Part shown: positions 22,072 to 35,734 of the stretch, one piece after another
Layout: each line of letters starts with the position of its first letter
Position numbering within the stretch: the first letter of the stretch is position 1
Origin: Rotaria socialis
Taxonomy: Eukaryota; Rotifera; Eurotatoria; Philodinida; Philodinidae
Assembly: GCA_905331475.1 (NCBI GenBank)
Contig: CAJNYU010001669.1
Span: forward strand, 7,639 to 71,638
Reading direction: 5' to 3'
DNA length: 64,000 bases
Translations under genes and position numbers: made by a program
Notes under the pieces: model-generated
Databases searched by the model: none
What the model saw: the letters and a program-made list of their open reading frames with translations, nothing else
Told to the model about the DNA's origin: nothing

Positions 22072-25000
22072 ATGCGGATGAATCAACAGTATCCACCAAG
22101 GCAAAATGGCTTTTCAGCCAGACAGAAATATAATAAACACAATGAAGGTAATAGTCAACAACGCAATCATTATCAACAACAACAATCACCAGTTCCTAAA
22201 CAAGAATTTAAACCAGTTGCAATTTTAAAACGTGGTGATCCATCAGGAACGACAATTATCAACAAAGATGACAGTCAAGCAAAAGAAAACATTTCTGCTA
22301 ATACACAACAACAACAACCACCACCAAAATCAACAAGCTACAAAGTATAAAAAACGAATTTATTATTATTTTTTTTTAAAGTCACATGACACAAAACGAT
22401 ATTTTATATTAACAAAAAAAATTCTTTAGACGAAAAGGTCTATCATGAAATCACTATGACGTAATATTGAACTTCCATTTAGACGATTTACTTTTTTTAA
22501 TACTGTAAATGATATCGATCATATTCCTAAATGAACAGTTTTCAGCTATAGACGAGAAAAAGTTTTTTTCCCATTCCTACTGTTCTGTTATTTCATACAT
22601 GTAAAATTTCATTTATTAAGCTACTTCAATATTTGTTTAGAATTTCAAGTTCGAACATCGTGCTACGAAATCACATGCACATAATTATCCTAACAGTTGG
22701 GGTCAAAATAACTTGCCCTTTAATATACACATATATATATGAGTGAATCGCGCTGACATTATACGGTTTGAAGAAAAAAATCGAAAAAAAAACAAAAGTA
22801 AACAGATAGATTCGGCCCGTGCATTCGATAGAGCTTTATTTGTTGTATATGAGTAAAATGTTTTTACATGGTTATCATATATGAAACGAATCTTTTTCAA
22901 TCGGGGAATCCAAAAGACATGTGCAGAATTTTACTCACATGTATTATTCATGCATTTTCACGAGTGTAATGCGATTGCTGTTATTAAAAACGCGCTTTAT
23001 AGCTAAGTTCTTTTTAACATTGTGTCGCGATAACAATGAAATGTCTCTCATTCCATAGAAGTAAAAGAAGATGAAATAATATCATTTTTCTTGCGAACGA
23101 CATTTAGTTGACAGCTCAACTTTTTACCATAGATGTACCCTATACTCACTCAAAAATGGTAAAAAAGATCTTTGATTAATCTCTTTCTTACAGTTAGCGA
23201 GAAATCAAAATAAGAAATCTGTCGTGACATTGAGTGCGACAATAGCTACCAATCGTTTATTTTTACTTTTTTTGTTTCATCGTGAACATTTTTTTAATTT
23301 ATTTTTTAATCAAAATATTTCTCGCTCTTTGCTCTATCAAGCACAAAAAAGAAATTTGAGTTAGCTTGCAAGTAGTCTTTAATAGTTACAATTTAATCTG
23401 TTGTGACAAAAAATGGGCAACGTGTATGCTTTCATATTTTTGCAAGATTTGATCAGGAAATCAAAATCGAGATTAAGATTACTTTATATAGTTAAAAAGA
23501 GGAGAACCTGAGCTACCAACTTCCGTAAAAAAATCTATTTATCCAGTCAGAATTGTAGGATATAAAAAGGAATTTCTGTCGATAGATCCTGTCAAACAGC
23601 TTTCGTAATGATCTTTTATGCTTGAAAAATCCTTACCACGCAAATAAAAACCTCGATGATTTTATGGTGAGTAGGACGGACCGAATGGAGCATTTCAACA
23701 AAACAATTGTCCAAATCGATTGAGTAAAAGCTGAGTTATAAGATTTTTCGTGTTCACAGAGCAACCGTATAATGTCAGCGCAATTCACTCATATATATAT
23801 AACATTAAGAGTCATTATTCGCGAGATATATGAGTCTTAGATAGTCTGAACTATTGAAATGGTCTCGATTTGTTTTTAATTAGAAAGTGACGTTTGACGT
23901 CTGGGTAAATCAAAGATGAATGCTGAAGTTTCGTTTATAAAACTTTTCTTATTTTGAATAATATTGCACTGTGAGTTACTCTTGGTGGTAATGTGAAGTA
24001 AAATAGTAAAGAATATTGCATAATTGAGTAGTTTCGAGGTATCTCGAGACAAAAAGAATAGTTTACGGTTCACTAGTTTTTTTCATTGAGTTGTAATTTT
24101 TATGTTGTCAAAAGAAAAATCTTCTACTCAATAAATGAAAATTCTAAAAGATGAGACGATTACACTGGAACGTTTCGAAATATTTAATCTAAATTGGAAT
24201 TTCCATTCGATAGATGAACTACACTCTTTAGAAGACTTCATCGAAACTCGCGAGGAACAAAAGTGTCAGATTATCAACTGTATGACATTTCTAACGTAAG
24301 GTCAAAAGAGCCCATATGACCCCTTGAGAAGACCAGATAAAATCTTTTGATTCTTATCAATCTACATATGTATAAGTAAAAATTAATCTTAGTAATAACA
24401 AAGCATTCTACTATTTTTTTTTCTCTTTTTAGCAAGTGGTCGTACAGCAACCACCCGTATCTGTAATTCTCGCATCACACAAAACTCCCGTTAATGTTTC
24501 ACCACCTGTTCCGAGTCCTACAGCATCAACACCAGTACCCATCGCATCGTCAACAAATCCACCATCGACCAATACAACAGCTAATAGTACTCCAACTATT
24601 CCTTCTGTAGTTCATAAACCAAATGGACCAATAAATCTGACCCGAGCAACCTCAACATTATCCTCGCCAGTATTAACACAAAATCAGCACGATCAACATA
24701 TTCAATCGATAAACAATCGTTTACTTGCATCCTCGATGACAATGAAATCGTCGATGAAACTCATTGATGATTCATTAACCTGGTGTGAAAATGGTCAATT
24801 AAACAATTTCCTACAAGAGTCCGATGGCTTTGTCGTTATCGGTGCTATCGGCCGGGAAAAAGTCGGTAAATCCACATTGCTTTCTCTATTAGGTGGAAAT
24901 CAATTTATTGATGAAGATCGCCTAATGATATTCCCAGCAGCATCTTCGAATTCTCATAAAATTACACATGGCATCGATGTTTACATTACAAATGAGCAGA

Positions 25001-26589
25001 CAATTCTACTTGACACTCAACCCTTGTTAAGTTCACAATTGCATCAACAACAAATTTTACAATCGCCAAATGATTATCGTTCACAGCAACAACAAGTAGT
25101 ATCTGCACCACATTTTTGGCAGCAACAAATCGATCCTCGATCGATGTTTATTGATAATATACTTGAATTGCAAACATTGGAAATAATTGCGTTTATATTA
25201 GCCGTTTGTCATGTTGTTTTAATTGTTGAAGATCAATTTGCAGATCCATATCTTTATCGTTTATTACAATTGGCCGATATTTTACGACCGATATTAAAAC
25301 GTAGTACAAACGAAATCATTAAACCTCATTCACCACATATTGTTTTTATATTAAACAAATGTAATAATTATATTTCGCCGCAAGAACGTCTATTAATAAA
25401 ACGTTCATTGGTACAAATGATGATGGATACGCAATTTCGCATTTATTCATCATTAAAGCAAACAAATAAAATTAAAATACAAACAAATTTAAAACAAATT
25501 GTTTCCGATTTAAAACAACAAGAATTGAATGAAAATTTACTGGTGAAATTATTACAAAAAGCAAAATTAAATGATGACGACGAAACAAATAAAGTAAAAC
25601 TCAGTGTTGAATCGGAGCGTTAGACAATTTCAAGAGTTATATAATCCAAAACCCATAAAATATTGTTTATCATGACCCAGAGTGCTACTCGCGAGCATAG
25701 AAATATTTGCAGAATTTATCTTGTATTCGCAAACAATCGACAAAAAAAGGATTTTGTTAAATCTCTTTTTTCCTACATATGTACCACTGTAATAGTGAAG
25801 ATTAAAAAACATACATTTTTCTTCAATGAAAGCTAAAAATGCTTTTCTTACAGCGTCTAAAATATCGTATGAGAATTTGACCTAAATATCTGTTTTGAGA
25901 TAGTTGTATACTATTATTTGACAACTCTGTCAAGATATTGTCTTATAGATATCCAAGACAATTATTTATACTTCAGTTTTACTCTCAATGATATTGACTT
26001 CTGTTATTTATTTGTTTGAAGACCAGTACATTTATATTTGTTTGATTAATGCTGTTTTTCTTGTTTCATCAAGCGAAAAATTCTCTAAAGATCTTCACCG
26101 AAAGCACAATAAAATTCCTGTCAAACAGCGACAGCAGTATTAATGTTTGAAAATATATTTTAGGATGTAGATCTTACAAATGAAAATGATGAAGACCTTG
26201 ATGAAAAACGTTCGTATATTCATATTCTAGTTTTGATAATAAAAATAAGAATTTTCTTTTTTTTTCTATAGAAATTAATTACGATCATGTAAACGCGATT
26301 TTTATACCTCGACGAGATTTTCGTGATTCTCATTCGTCTCATTGGCAATCACGTTTTCTTGGTTTTTCAAATGCTGATTCGATCGTTCGACAACTTCGTC
26401 AACAATTGCTCGCTATAGATCGTCCACACATTGAACAATGTCAAACGCAACGTGCTTGGTTAACACATGCTTCTCGTATTTGGGATTTAATAACAAAATC
26501 CAGTCAGGTAAAATTTACATGAAAAAAAATTTTTTTTCATTTTTTTATTCTTTTTACAGTGGGCTGATTTTAGTCGCTTATTAACATGA
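22072..26589 (+). CDS. SMG9: SMG9, nonsense-mediated decay kinase-complex subunit
   Basis: Five exons give 581 residues: 22072-22344, 24433-25593, 26164-26209, 26272-26507, 26560-26589. SMG9 with SMG8 regulates the SMG1 kinase that phosphorylates UPF1 in nonsense-mediated mRNA decay. The first 190 residues are Gln/Pro/Thr-rich and unstructured. The G-like domain starts near 197 (KSSMKLIDDSLTWCENGQLN) and has a P-loop GREKVGKST at 231-239, 'ILLDTQPLLSSQLHQQQ' and 'TLEIIAFILAVCHVVLIVED'. The tail TQRAWLTHASRIWDLITKSS then WADFSRLLT is the conserved SMG9 C terminus. I chose the ATG at 22072; the ATG at 22078 is equally possible. Intron 1 (22345-24432) is 2.1 kb and holds an inverted-repeat element. 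The donor at 25594 (GTAAAA) was chosen because the frame stops 25 nt later. Confidence 0.94.
22731..23800. mobile_element. inverted-repeat element in SMG9 intron 1
   Basis: 22731-22768 and 23763-23800 are 38-bp inverted copies differing at one base (GAGTGAATCGCGCTGACATT is the core of the left arm, after ATATATATAT). The ~1-kb interior has no coding frame. It fits a non-autonomous DNA transposon of 1,070 bp. The AT repeats at both tips hide any target-site duplication. The near-identity of arms suggests a recent insertion, or arms maintained by conversion. Confidence 0.7.
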
Positions 26590-29131
26590 AATAATAGATC
26601 ATAAGTGTCCATTAACACGGGCAAATACGGCAAAAAAAAGCAATACTTCAATCTGAATGGCAAATGATTGCCGACCGAGCAAAATAAAATCAAAAAATTA
26701 TGGCCATGCTAGTGCATGATGAGAAATAAGATGATGGCAAATGTAGAAATGAAATGACCTTGTACAAGATTATTACAGAATACAAAATGGTACTAGCTAA
26801 ATATAAAACGCTAGACTATTCTTATTGATATGGTCATTAATTCTTTTCCTCTTTGGCTTTTTTTCTCTAGTGCATCTTTTTCATTTTTGCTCTGGTTTCT
26901 TTTTTCTCTATGCTACGATTTTGTTTTCATATATTTTTCTCTTTTGACTTTTCTTAACATGAAGATGAAAAGTTTTTTCAGTCGGTAAAATGAAAGAAAA
27001 TAAAACCTAAATTAAGATCGATCGAAATCTAATATTTACACATCGGTTTTTCTGATTTTTCTTCTCTTGATTCAAGTGTGAACTTATGATTATTTACGTA
27101 TTTGTTGTTGTCATCATATTTCTTTTCTTCTCTTCTCTTTCCATTCGATATATATCTATGTTTATGCTCGGTTTGTTTGTCTGATCTAATAAAGAAACAA
27201 AAAAAAATGTAATGCTGAAGACTATTCATGATAATAAGATCAAAAACGCCCGATGATATATTGGATTTGAATGTCATCATCCTAATACTGAGATTTATTG
27301 ATTAGTACGATCATAATATTTCGCATCGTTCTATTTTTTTTTGTCTGGTTTCTAATTGACTTGTACACATGCTGTATACGAATTCATCTTCAGTACAAAG
27401 ACAACAGCAAAACAAGAATAATTGGTGATAATAAATAACAACGAAAAATGTTCTTAGTCTTTACATTTTTCTTGTCTATTTACGATTCCGTTATCATTTG
27501 AATTTATGTATACATGAATATTGATAAGCAACAGATTTTATCTTCGAATTTACTTAATGTTCAAGAAAATTTGATGGCGAACAAAGCATTGATTTACATT
27601 TTTCACAATGCAGACACGTTCATCGATCAAAAAATAATGTTTTAGTATATTCTGGTGTCAAATTAGATATTCGAAGTACTTCCATTAGAATTCGGATGCA
27701 TGAATAAAGACATAAAAAATATGTGAGATGCTTATGGGATGTCACACAAACACGTTTTCTTTGCTTCATTATTAATGAATTCTATAGAATAATGTCAGAA
27801 AAAAACAGTTTGTTGAGCATGACAATTCATTATCATGAATCTTCTATGATAATTATATGAGCACTTGTTTTATGCGACGAAGAGAAAAAAAAATAAGAAC
27901 AACAAAAGTAGACTTCAGGGTATAAAAGGGTTGAGGAGGAGAGAAAAAAAAATAATAACCTCTTTTAGTGATAGATACTGTATTAGCCTGTTATCTGTCG
28001 ACATCAAATCTATGCAATGTCACTTAAGAGCTATATATTTTCTTCTGTTTTTTTACTTTGTTTTCGATGAAAGATAAATAAAGTCTTATTTGGTATTATA
28101 ATACAGAGAAAACTACTACCTTGAAATAAGTCTAATTTGTTTAACGATCTGTCTTATTGTATAAATTGACTACGCATATTGTTTTGTAATAAAATACATA
28201 TAACGGCAATACAATAAATTGAATCAATAAATTAATTAAAAACCTGCCTTCCGATGCAAAATTCAATTCTATTATAAATAACAATAATAATTAATGACTT
28301 CCTTTCAAAGGTGTACGATACAAAAGTAACTCAATTAAATAGGTAAGCAATTAATTTGTAATAGCTGAGTGCCTATCCGTTTATTTCTGAATTTTGCTAG
28401 TTTTACTTGCACTTCTCTGCCTATAAATATATCACCGTATGCTGCCTATTCATTTACATTAATAATGATTGATTAGTATGACGATACACTAGTGGATGTA
28501 AAACAAGTCTTTTGTCATTGTCAATCAGAAAATAAAAAGATCGCTAAGGATAATTACAAAAGTATAATAAAAAAAAATGTTCAAAGACGCATAACTGTGA
28601 TAATCCTGCTATTCATCTTTCTCATTAGAAAAAGCACATGGTATCTTGGACTTCTTTTCGTTTGATCTTGATGTCAACCGAAGGATTCTTCGCCAGCTTT
28701 TTTTCAACAGTTTTTATTATTATTAATCAACTGAACAAACCAGAAAGAGAAAGGTTTATAGTTTTGTGATTAATTAAATTTCCGTTGATGATAAGAAAAT
28801 AAAAACGAGAAAACGGAGAAGAACACAGGTAATTGGTTTCTGTTGAACAATCAAATCAGTGACGCAGATAAAATCGAATTTATGCTTTTCTCTTCATTTT
28901 TTCTTGTTTGTTGATGTTACTTAGCTGATTGATTGACTGTCGCGGAATACTTTTATTTTTTATTCTTGTTTCGGCAATCAATCGTTACTCCTTGCAGTGA
29001 ACATTAGATTTCTCTCCAATTTCCAGCATGTCTCTTTCTCTCCCACACTCTCCTCCTTCTTCTCGGCGAATGGAACCATAAATATATACACTATGACATT
29101 GCCGATTATTCTCATAGTCGTCGCAAGTTCT

Positions 29132-29158
29132 TCTCTCTCTCTCTCTCTCTCTCTCTCA
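29132..29158. repeat. (CT)n microsatellite
   Basis: About 13 uninterrupted CT units. Confidence 0.9.
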
Positions 29159-30597
29159 CTTTGTCGACGCGTCGCCTCAAGTTTCTGTATTACTACTGCA
29201 CCCTATTGTCGTTATTACGAGGAAAGTAGTACTTAAACAGATCGCTTCCTCGCGTTTCCATTGCTACTCGGAAGTCGAACGCATTTTTCGGTAAACATTA
29301 TTAATATAAAGAATACAAATTGTCTTATTCATTCATACATATTTATTATAACGATTATTCTAAAGAGAACGTCGAAAAAACAAAACTTAATCTATTTATC
29401 ACTAATTGAGAATTATCTGAAGAAATCAGTAGATAGATCATCTTTGTACAAACACTTCAGTTTGACATCGATCGGAAATCAACACAGAATTACAAGAAAA
29501 CGAGATCTTAACCAATCGATTGGATCGTTTCTGTTTTTATTATATTCAATATTCATCATACAATTGCAGATTGATCAATCAAATATCTCGCCCTAATCAA
29601 TTAAGGAAAAGTAAGTTATCATAAATGTCTATATAAATTATTTAGTTTTTTTTGCTTATATTATAAGTCGTTGCTTATCATCAGACATCAGGGATTAAAT
29701 GTTAATGCGAAGAACTAGTAGCTATCTTTCTTCCGTTCTTTTTTTTTTTTTTATTACGGTTGTTTTTTATTATTTGATGCTGAAAATTGAGAAAGCAATA
29801 ACATATTGCGCTTGTGATTGTCATTGTGTGTGGGTGTTGTTCAACGAGAAAGTGAAAGAGAGAAAGAGCGAGAAACGATCGTGCAATTGCAGTTCGATCA
29901 ATATTTGCTTTTGCATACTAAAGTTTAGTATTTTCCTATCGACCAATCAACCCGCGATCTCATTTATAGGTAACTACTCGTCGGTTATTCCGATTTTTGA
30001 TCGATGTAATGATCACTATACAATGCAATAAAAAAATATTAAAAAAAAAGAAAATAAAAACTCTTCGCCCTGAAGGCTTCCAGATATGTAACGCTAATCC
30101 GATTCAGTTCTTTGGTATAAACTCTTATCTGTAGTCGTACAGTCTAGTAAATACACGCACACACACACATGTTCGCTTGATTATCGTCTTATGATTGGAA
30201 CTATGTGTGTGTCTGTGGCCACCGAACAAATTTGAGAATATCGGCAAAATATCAAGTCGTTTGCCGCTTTCTGTCGTAGGTCTGTTGATATTAACATAAT
30301 GCGTACAAAAAATAAAACTACCATATACGATTGTTGCTTTTTTATGTTCTCGATTTTCTTTATACTTACAATCGAGAGCACGTTTTACTGCACATATCGA
30401 TGCTTGTATGAGTATTCACTAGTCTTCCGAAAAGCAAACGTATTTGAATAATGTTCCGTGAAGCCCTATGAGAAAAAGTTTATTCATTCATCAATTATTC
30501 ATTTTGCATCTACTCGAATTAAAAATATTCCTTCTAATTCTGTTCGATTGTTTATGGAAGAAAATTGGCATTGGCAATGTATGAAATAGCGCATACA

Positions 30598-30621
30598 CAT
30601 CATCATCATCATCATCATCAT
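30598..30621. repeat. (CAT)n triplet run
   Basis: Eight consecutive CAT triplets in non-coding DNA, followed by imperfect copies. Confidence 0.85.
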
Positions 30622-31159
30622 CTTCATCACAAGTACATCATCGACCACATCAAGTACGATCTACACGCATGCATAAGAGAGTTCTTAGCATGAAATCGGA
30701 TGCATCGCATAAAAATGCTAGATTAGTTATGACAACATTTTTTATGATATAAAGAGAAACGAACTACAATTTATTAATCTTTATTGTGTAGATATTTATT
30801 TTTTTCTTGTTGCTCTGAAAGAAAAGCAATATATCTTTATAAAGAAATCAAAATATCTTGGCATTGAATGGCTCGATGTTTTCCTTCGATTCATATGATT
30901 AATATTGACAAGTAAGTGTTCTTAATTAATCTCATAGAAATACAGCTGCATAAGACTATTGCAGAAGATTTTTATTTTCCCACACATTGCTTTCAATTCT
31001 TAAGACACATGAACTAAAGCTTATCGAAGTATATATATATATATATATGTTTAACAATTCTATTTCTAGTGAGCACAAATATATTATCGTCAAATTGTTG
31101 TTACAATTGTATTTTTTCATTTGTTGTCCTTGTCTACATGTCATTATCGTTCGTTCATC

Positions 31160-34100
31160 ATGTTTAAGATCAAACGAAAATCTCAATCACCATCGACATT
31201 ACCCTCATCAAGCAATGTTAGTCGTAGTACTTTATTTGTTTCGTCTTCTTCTGCTTGCTCTACTCGTCATTACTATAATAACGTGTCATTATCATCATCG
31301 AATTCTGTCTCTCCACAATCAACCGTTTATAAGAAACTTCAACGTCAACAACGTATTGAAGAAAATGCCGCAAACAATCGATCCACAACACGTGCGAAAC
31401 AATTTCTTGGCTATTTTCGTTGTTGCTGCTATCATTTTTGTTCATGCACATGTGAATGTTCCATTCCGTCAAATCTATCTCAAAATGATAATACTTCATC
31501 AATATTTAACAAGAAAATTTGCGCAAGTACATCATCAATTAATTCGTCGCACTATCGTCGTTAAACAATTAGAATTTTTCATTGATTTTATTCTTTCAAC
31601 AGATCATTTACGTCGATATATATCCGAACGAGTCTTAATTGAAAGAAAAACTAGTAAACATTTTCTTCCTAAATTAAGTTTCCTTTTCCTTTTATTCTCC
31701 TGTCTATTTCCGTTAACGATTGCGACCACATTGTCACCATCGCCAATAACAATTGCAAATCGTGACATATATATCTTCAGTGATTTCGGTTTAAATACTT
31801 CCATAAACTTTTTACTCTATCGAAAACCGCAATGGCATGCCGGATGTTGCTTACGTTCGAAAGACACACAATCGTCCGTCTGTGATGTTCTATTTAATTC
31901 GACATTTAATGTAACGTATGAAAATAATCTAATAGAAAAAATTTATAATGTAGATTTTCTTAATAATCAAACATTATTTTGTCAACGTTATAGCGAATTT
32001 CGTCATCTATCACGAAAACACTTAGCTGTATTTACATATTTTACTGTTACAATTGGTATACTATTAAATACATTTGTTTTTCTTGTTTTAATATTTGGTT
32101 CATTAAGACGATCGACATCATTTACATTATTTGTTGCTTTAACATGTTTCGATTTATTAAGTTTAGCGTCAAGTCTATTCGCACAATTATTTCGTACTGT
32201 AATGCCTTTTTTAAAAAATTCGGCATTATTTTGCAAAATGTTTGGAATATTCTTTTTATATTTCCGTCAATGTTCATCAACAACATTATTATTAATTGCT
32301 ATTGAACGTTGCATTGTTATTAAATACCCATTTTGTCGGCACACATTTAATAAATTTCGCCTACCATTATTAACTTTTATTATGTTTATATTTGTTGTGC
32401 CAATTCCATTTGATTTCGTTTTTTATACAAGCGGTACAATACATTGCGAAGCATTCAATACAGCAGAGGCTGATCGTTATCAAATATTTCGTGGATTTTT
32501 CACTGTATTTTCATATGCTATTCTGCCATTTGCTGGAATATCAATAAGCAATTTATTAATTATAATAGAACTTAAAAAATCTAAACAACGTTTTATGGTT
32601 AAAGGCAAAAATGGAACAATGAGACGTTTTTCTACACAGTAAGATTTTATTTAGATTACAGAAAAAAAAGACGAAGGAAGCCTTCATGGGAATTCTGTCA
32701 GTTCTTGAATATCGAACCATACTTGTATCTGTATGCTAGACATAGAACATGCTTAATGAGAATATGCATTTATGTTCTCAATCGACTGATAAGACAAGAA
32801 TTTCTGATAGGCAGGACTTTCTATAACTCAAGGAGAGACAGACTTAATGAGTCTATAGACTTCATTTATGTTGTAAACAACAGAATTTATTTTCATTTTC
32901 CTCTTCAATATTTTCCTCATCTCTGTGAATAATAGACTGTACAAATTATTGGTCTATTATGAAAAGGCCCATAGACTAAATGTCACAGTTGATTTATCTA
33001 ACGAGAAAATTTCTCTATGTATAGTAAAAATTTCCTTGGCTATGCTAAATATCATCGATATCATTAGGATCAAAAAGTTACTATTACTATTATCGTCATC
33101 ATCCAGTAAACGTCTAATCTATACTTTTGCAGATGGGCATATCAACTAGAATATAAACATCTCAATTATAACATAATACTTTTATCAATGTTTTATTCTA
33201 AGGATAATTTTTAAAAGATAGCGATGACACTTCTAAAGCAACAAGCTTGGACATATTCCATTTATCACTCATAGACATATGTAAACTATCATTCCAGTTG
33301 ATGTTCTAGAATTGCTTCTAAAGAGTGATCCGTTCATTTTTATATTTCCCCAAAAAAACTCATGGCACCCTTTTTATTTGTAACATCAATAGAAATTTTA
33401 TTCCGCAATGCACTGCACTTTCTAATGAAATTTAATAATTACTATTTAGCGTAGGGGAAAAACGTGGTACAACAGTCATGTTACTTGTCGCTTCATTTGC
33501 ATTTCTTGTTCTACTCGGCCCATTCTATATACACTGGTGTGTGGCATATCTATTTAATGATTATCCTCAGTGCCATTTTACACGAAATCTATACGAAAAT
33601 GTGCAAGTTTGCATGGGCGTATTTCATCCATATTTAACCGTCATTGAAAAGGGCATGCGTGAATCTAATCATGCTATTAACTTTCTTCTCTATTGGGCAA
33701 CATCGACACGTTTCCGCGCAGATTTTGAACGTATATGTCGCCGTTCGTTCTATCGTATATTCGGTACCGCTATAATATTTTTATTTAAACATATATGTTT
33801 TTGTTGCACAGTCCCGTCATGCCTGGCCGCACTCGAACGGCATGTGTCAGATACAACAGATGTCGATTCATCGTATGAAACGTTCCGCAAGAATCAAATG
33901 GCTTATAAAACGTCCCATTACTATTCAAATTTCGAACGGCGGCGACAACAGCAACTAGTTCAAGCCACATTATTGAATAGTTCAATATCAACAGATGCAA
34001 ATCTATCTCCGACAGCTTCATTTCATACACTAGCAGAAAACACATCTAAAACGGTACGAATACTAACATGGAATCCACATGATCCGATGATACGCCGATT

Positions 34101-34161
34101 GGAAAACAAACGCCAAGCGACTAGTCTATCTAGACATCTTTCAACATCAAACGCTGTTTAA
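31160..34161 (+). CDS. rhodopsin-class GPCR with long N terminus
   Basis: Three exons give 704 residues: 31160-31526, 31603-32638, 33450-34161. Residues 1-122 are Ser/Asn-rich then Cys-rich. A hydrophobic segment lies at about 147-163. The extracellular stretch has sites NTS, NST, NVT, NQT and several Cys. TM1 (about 264-288) has GILLNTFVFLVL; TM2 has CFDLLSLASS with the conserved Asp; Cys333 opens TM3, which ends in IAIERCIVIKYPF in place of DRY. TM4, TM5 and TM6 ('LLVASFAFLVLLGPFYIHWC') follow, then TM7 with NHAINFLLYWATSTRFR in place of NPxxY. This pattern is seen in neuropeptide/FMRFamide-receptor-like GPCRs; the ligand is unknown. The 76-nt intron 1 is inferred because it joins two frames exactly in phase. 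The ~150-residue C-tail is Ser/Thr-rich. Confidence 0.88.
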
Positions 34162-35734
34162 AAGTTTGTTTTTTTCATTGTCAAAGTTCGTTTTTTGTCT
34201 CGTCGTCAAAATTCTAAAATATCGATCCAATACTATTTTTTTTCTCACTTCTATTTTATACCAAGCGAAAATCGATGCCTACACATAAATATCACGATAC
34301 TAAATGGCATTTTTGAAAGATTATTTTTTTCTTCTGTGTTATCCAATGGCGCCATCAATATATATATATATATATATATCAGTCACTATATTGACAATAA
34401 GATAATTACATTGTTGTATACAGTGTGGAAAAAAATATAGAGGAAGAAAAGATATTAGTTAAAAGCTCGATGGTTTGTCTTCAAAATAGATCATGCATAC
34501 ACATAGCAGTTATTTGTATTCATGTCGCATTATTGTAAAAATAATAATAGAATCGTTTTCTGTTTGTACTCTATGCTCCTCGATGGAAAAAAGGTGGCGT
34601 AGACAATTTTTAATAAGCACAAGTGTTTCAAGTCTAGGAAAAAAAACATTACAGCATTTTTAGCTTGATTTATGACTGTTTTTTGCTTAGGCCTTTAGGG
34701 ATGAATTGATTGCTGTGGTGGCAACTTGGAATTTTGATTAGTTCGAAGAGTTTAAATTAAGATAAACTGTTGTCGCATTATAGACTTGTCAATAGCTGTA
34801 TATGTTAACAAGTAAACTATACTATTCGAACTGTCACGAAATCAATCTGCCATAAGTCAACTCTAATAATATGAAGCATCGTAGAAGCTAATTTCCGAGT
34901 CACATACGACATGAATTATCCATTAAAGATACACTACGTTTTTTTTAGATTAGAATTAGTTTTCTAGCTATAATTATCAGTCGGATGTAATGTTGAGAAG
35001 AAGAATCCGGCCGGACCTTCTATATCTCATCCGCGTACACTTGAAACTACTTAAGGTCAATAAGTAAAAGGAAAACCAACTCATTTTCCATTTTTTGCAT
35101 TTAGACAAGTCAAACTTGCAGAAAGAAGTTACTATTCTTTCTTATCGAATCAATCCAACGATTTAAGCGCGTTCAATAATGAGTCTTCCGAGGATTAAAT
35201 CTCTATTGCATTATCATTGATCATTCGAATTGTGATTGATCAGCATGTCCGTCCTACGGATGACCTTCGAAAACAGTCGAGCAGTTCAATTGACTTAAAA
35301 TCGAAACAAAAATTTAAAAAAAATAGACTATAATTCGCACTTGCCCATTATATGCAAAATTAAAAAAACAATCGATCAATTTGAATGAACACTATTGAAA
35401 AAACAACGAACGTTGATTTAACCTTAGAATAAATCTGAATTTTTTTATTCTCTTAATTGATAATATATTCAGGTATACTTTCTCTCTCTCTCTCTCTGTA
35501 TTGCTTTGCGAACTTCCGGATTGCACTTTCATATATATATATATATATGTATGTATTCAAACATAAGAGTCAACATACGATCGAGCACATCAAACCTATT
35601 CGACCAACGGCAATAATATTCAATTATTGTTTACACATGTGTATGTGACGGAAGAGAAAAGAAGAAGAAAAAAAAGAAATTAGCGAGTAAGGAAAACAGT
35701 TGACCATCGTGTCACATCAACAATCGCCATCATC
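34162..35734. other. intergenic, non-coding
   Basis: Between GPCR and the membrane protein gene. Contains AT repeats at 34358-34379, a (CT)n run near 35479-35498 and an AT run near 35531-35549. No exon supported. Confidence 0.45.
34358..34379. repeat. (AT)n microsatellite
   Basis: Eleven AT units about 200 bp past the GPCR stop codon, possibly inside its 3' UTR. Confidence 0.85.

Larger units (their letters stand above)
26590..31159. other. 4.6-kb stretch with no supported gene
   Basis: Between SMG9 and the GPCR. Every short open frame here (for example 27029-27280 minus, 27865-28077, 28997-29236, 29261-29596, 29699-30031 plus) is low-complexity, without domain or splice support. It holds a (CT)n tract at 29132-29158, a CAT/ATG triplet run near 30598-30621, and AT repeats near 31030. 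Distal 5' UTR exons or enhancers of the GPCR could lie here, but nothing shows it. Confidence 0.4.

Noticed and set aside
29132..29158. CRISPR array or regulatory GAGA-type element
   Set aside because: Simple dinucleotide microsatellite; no spacer-repeat structure, and no CRISPR arrays are expected or seen in this eukaryotic DNA.
30987..31364. Upstream extension of the GPCR open frame from 30987
   Set aside because: It begins in AT-repeat DNA without an ATG of good context and its residues look random; only the part from 31365 is worth considering.
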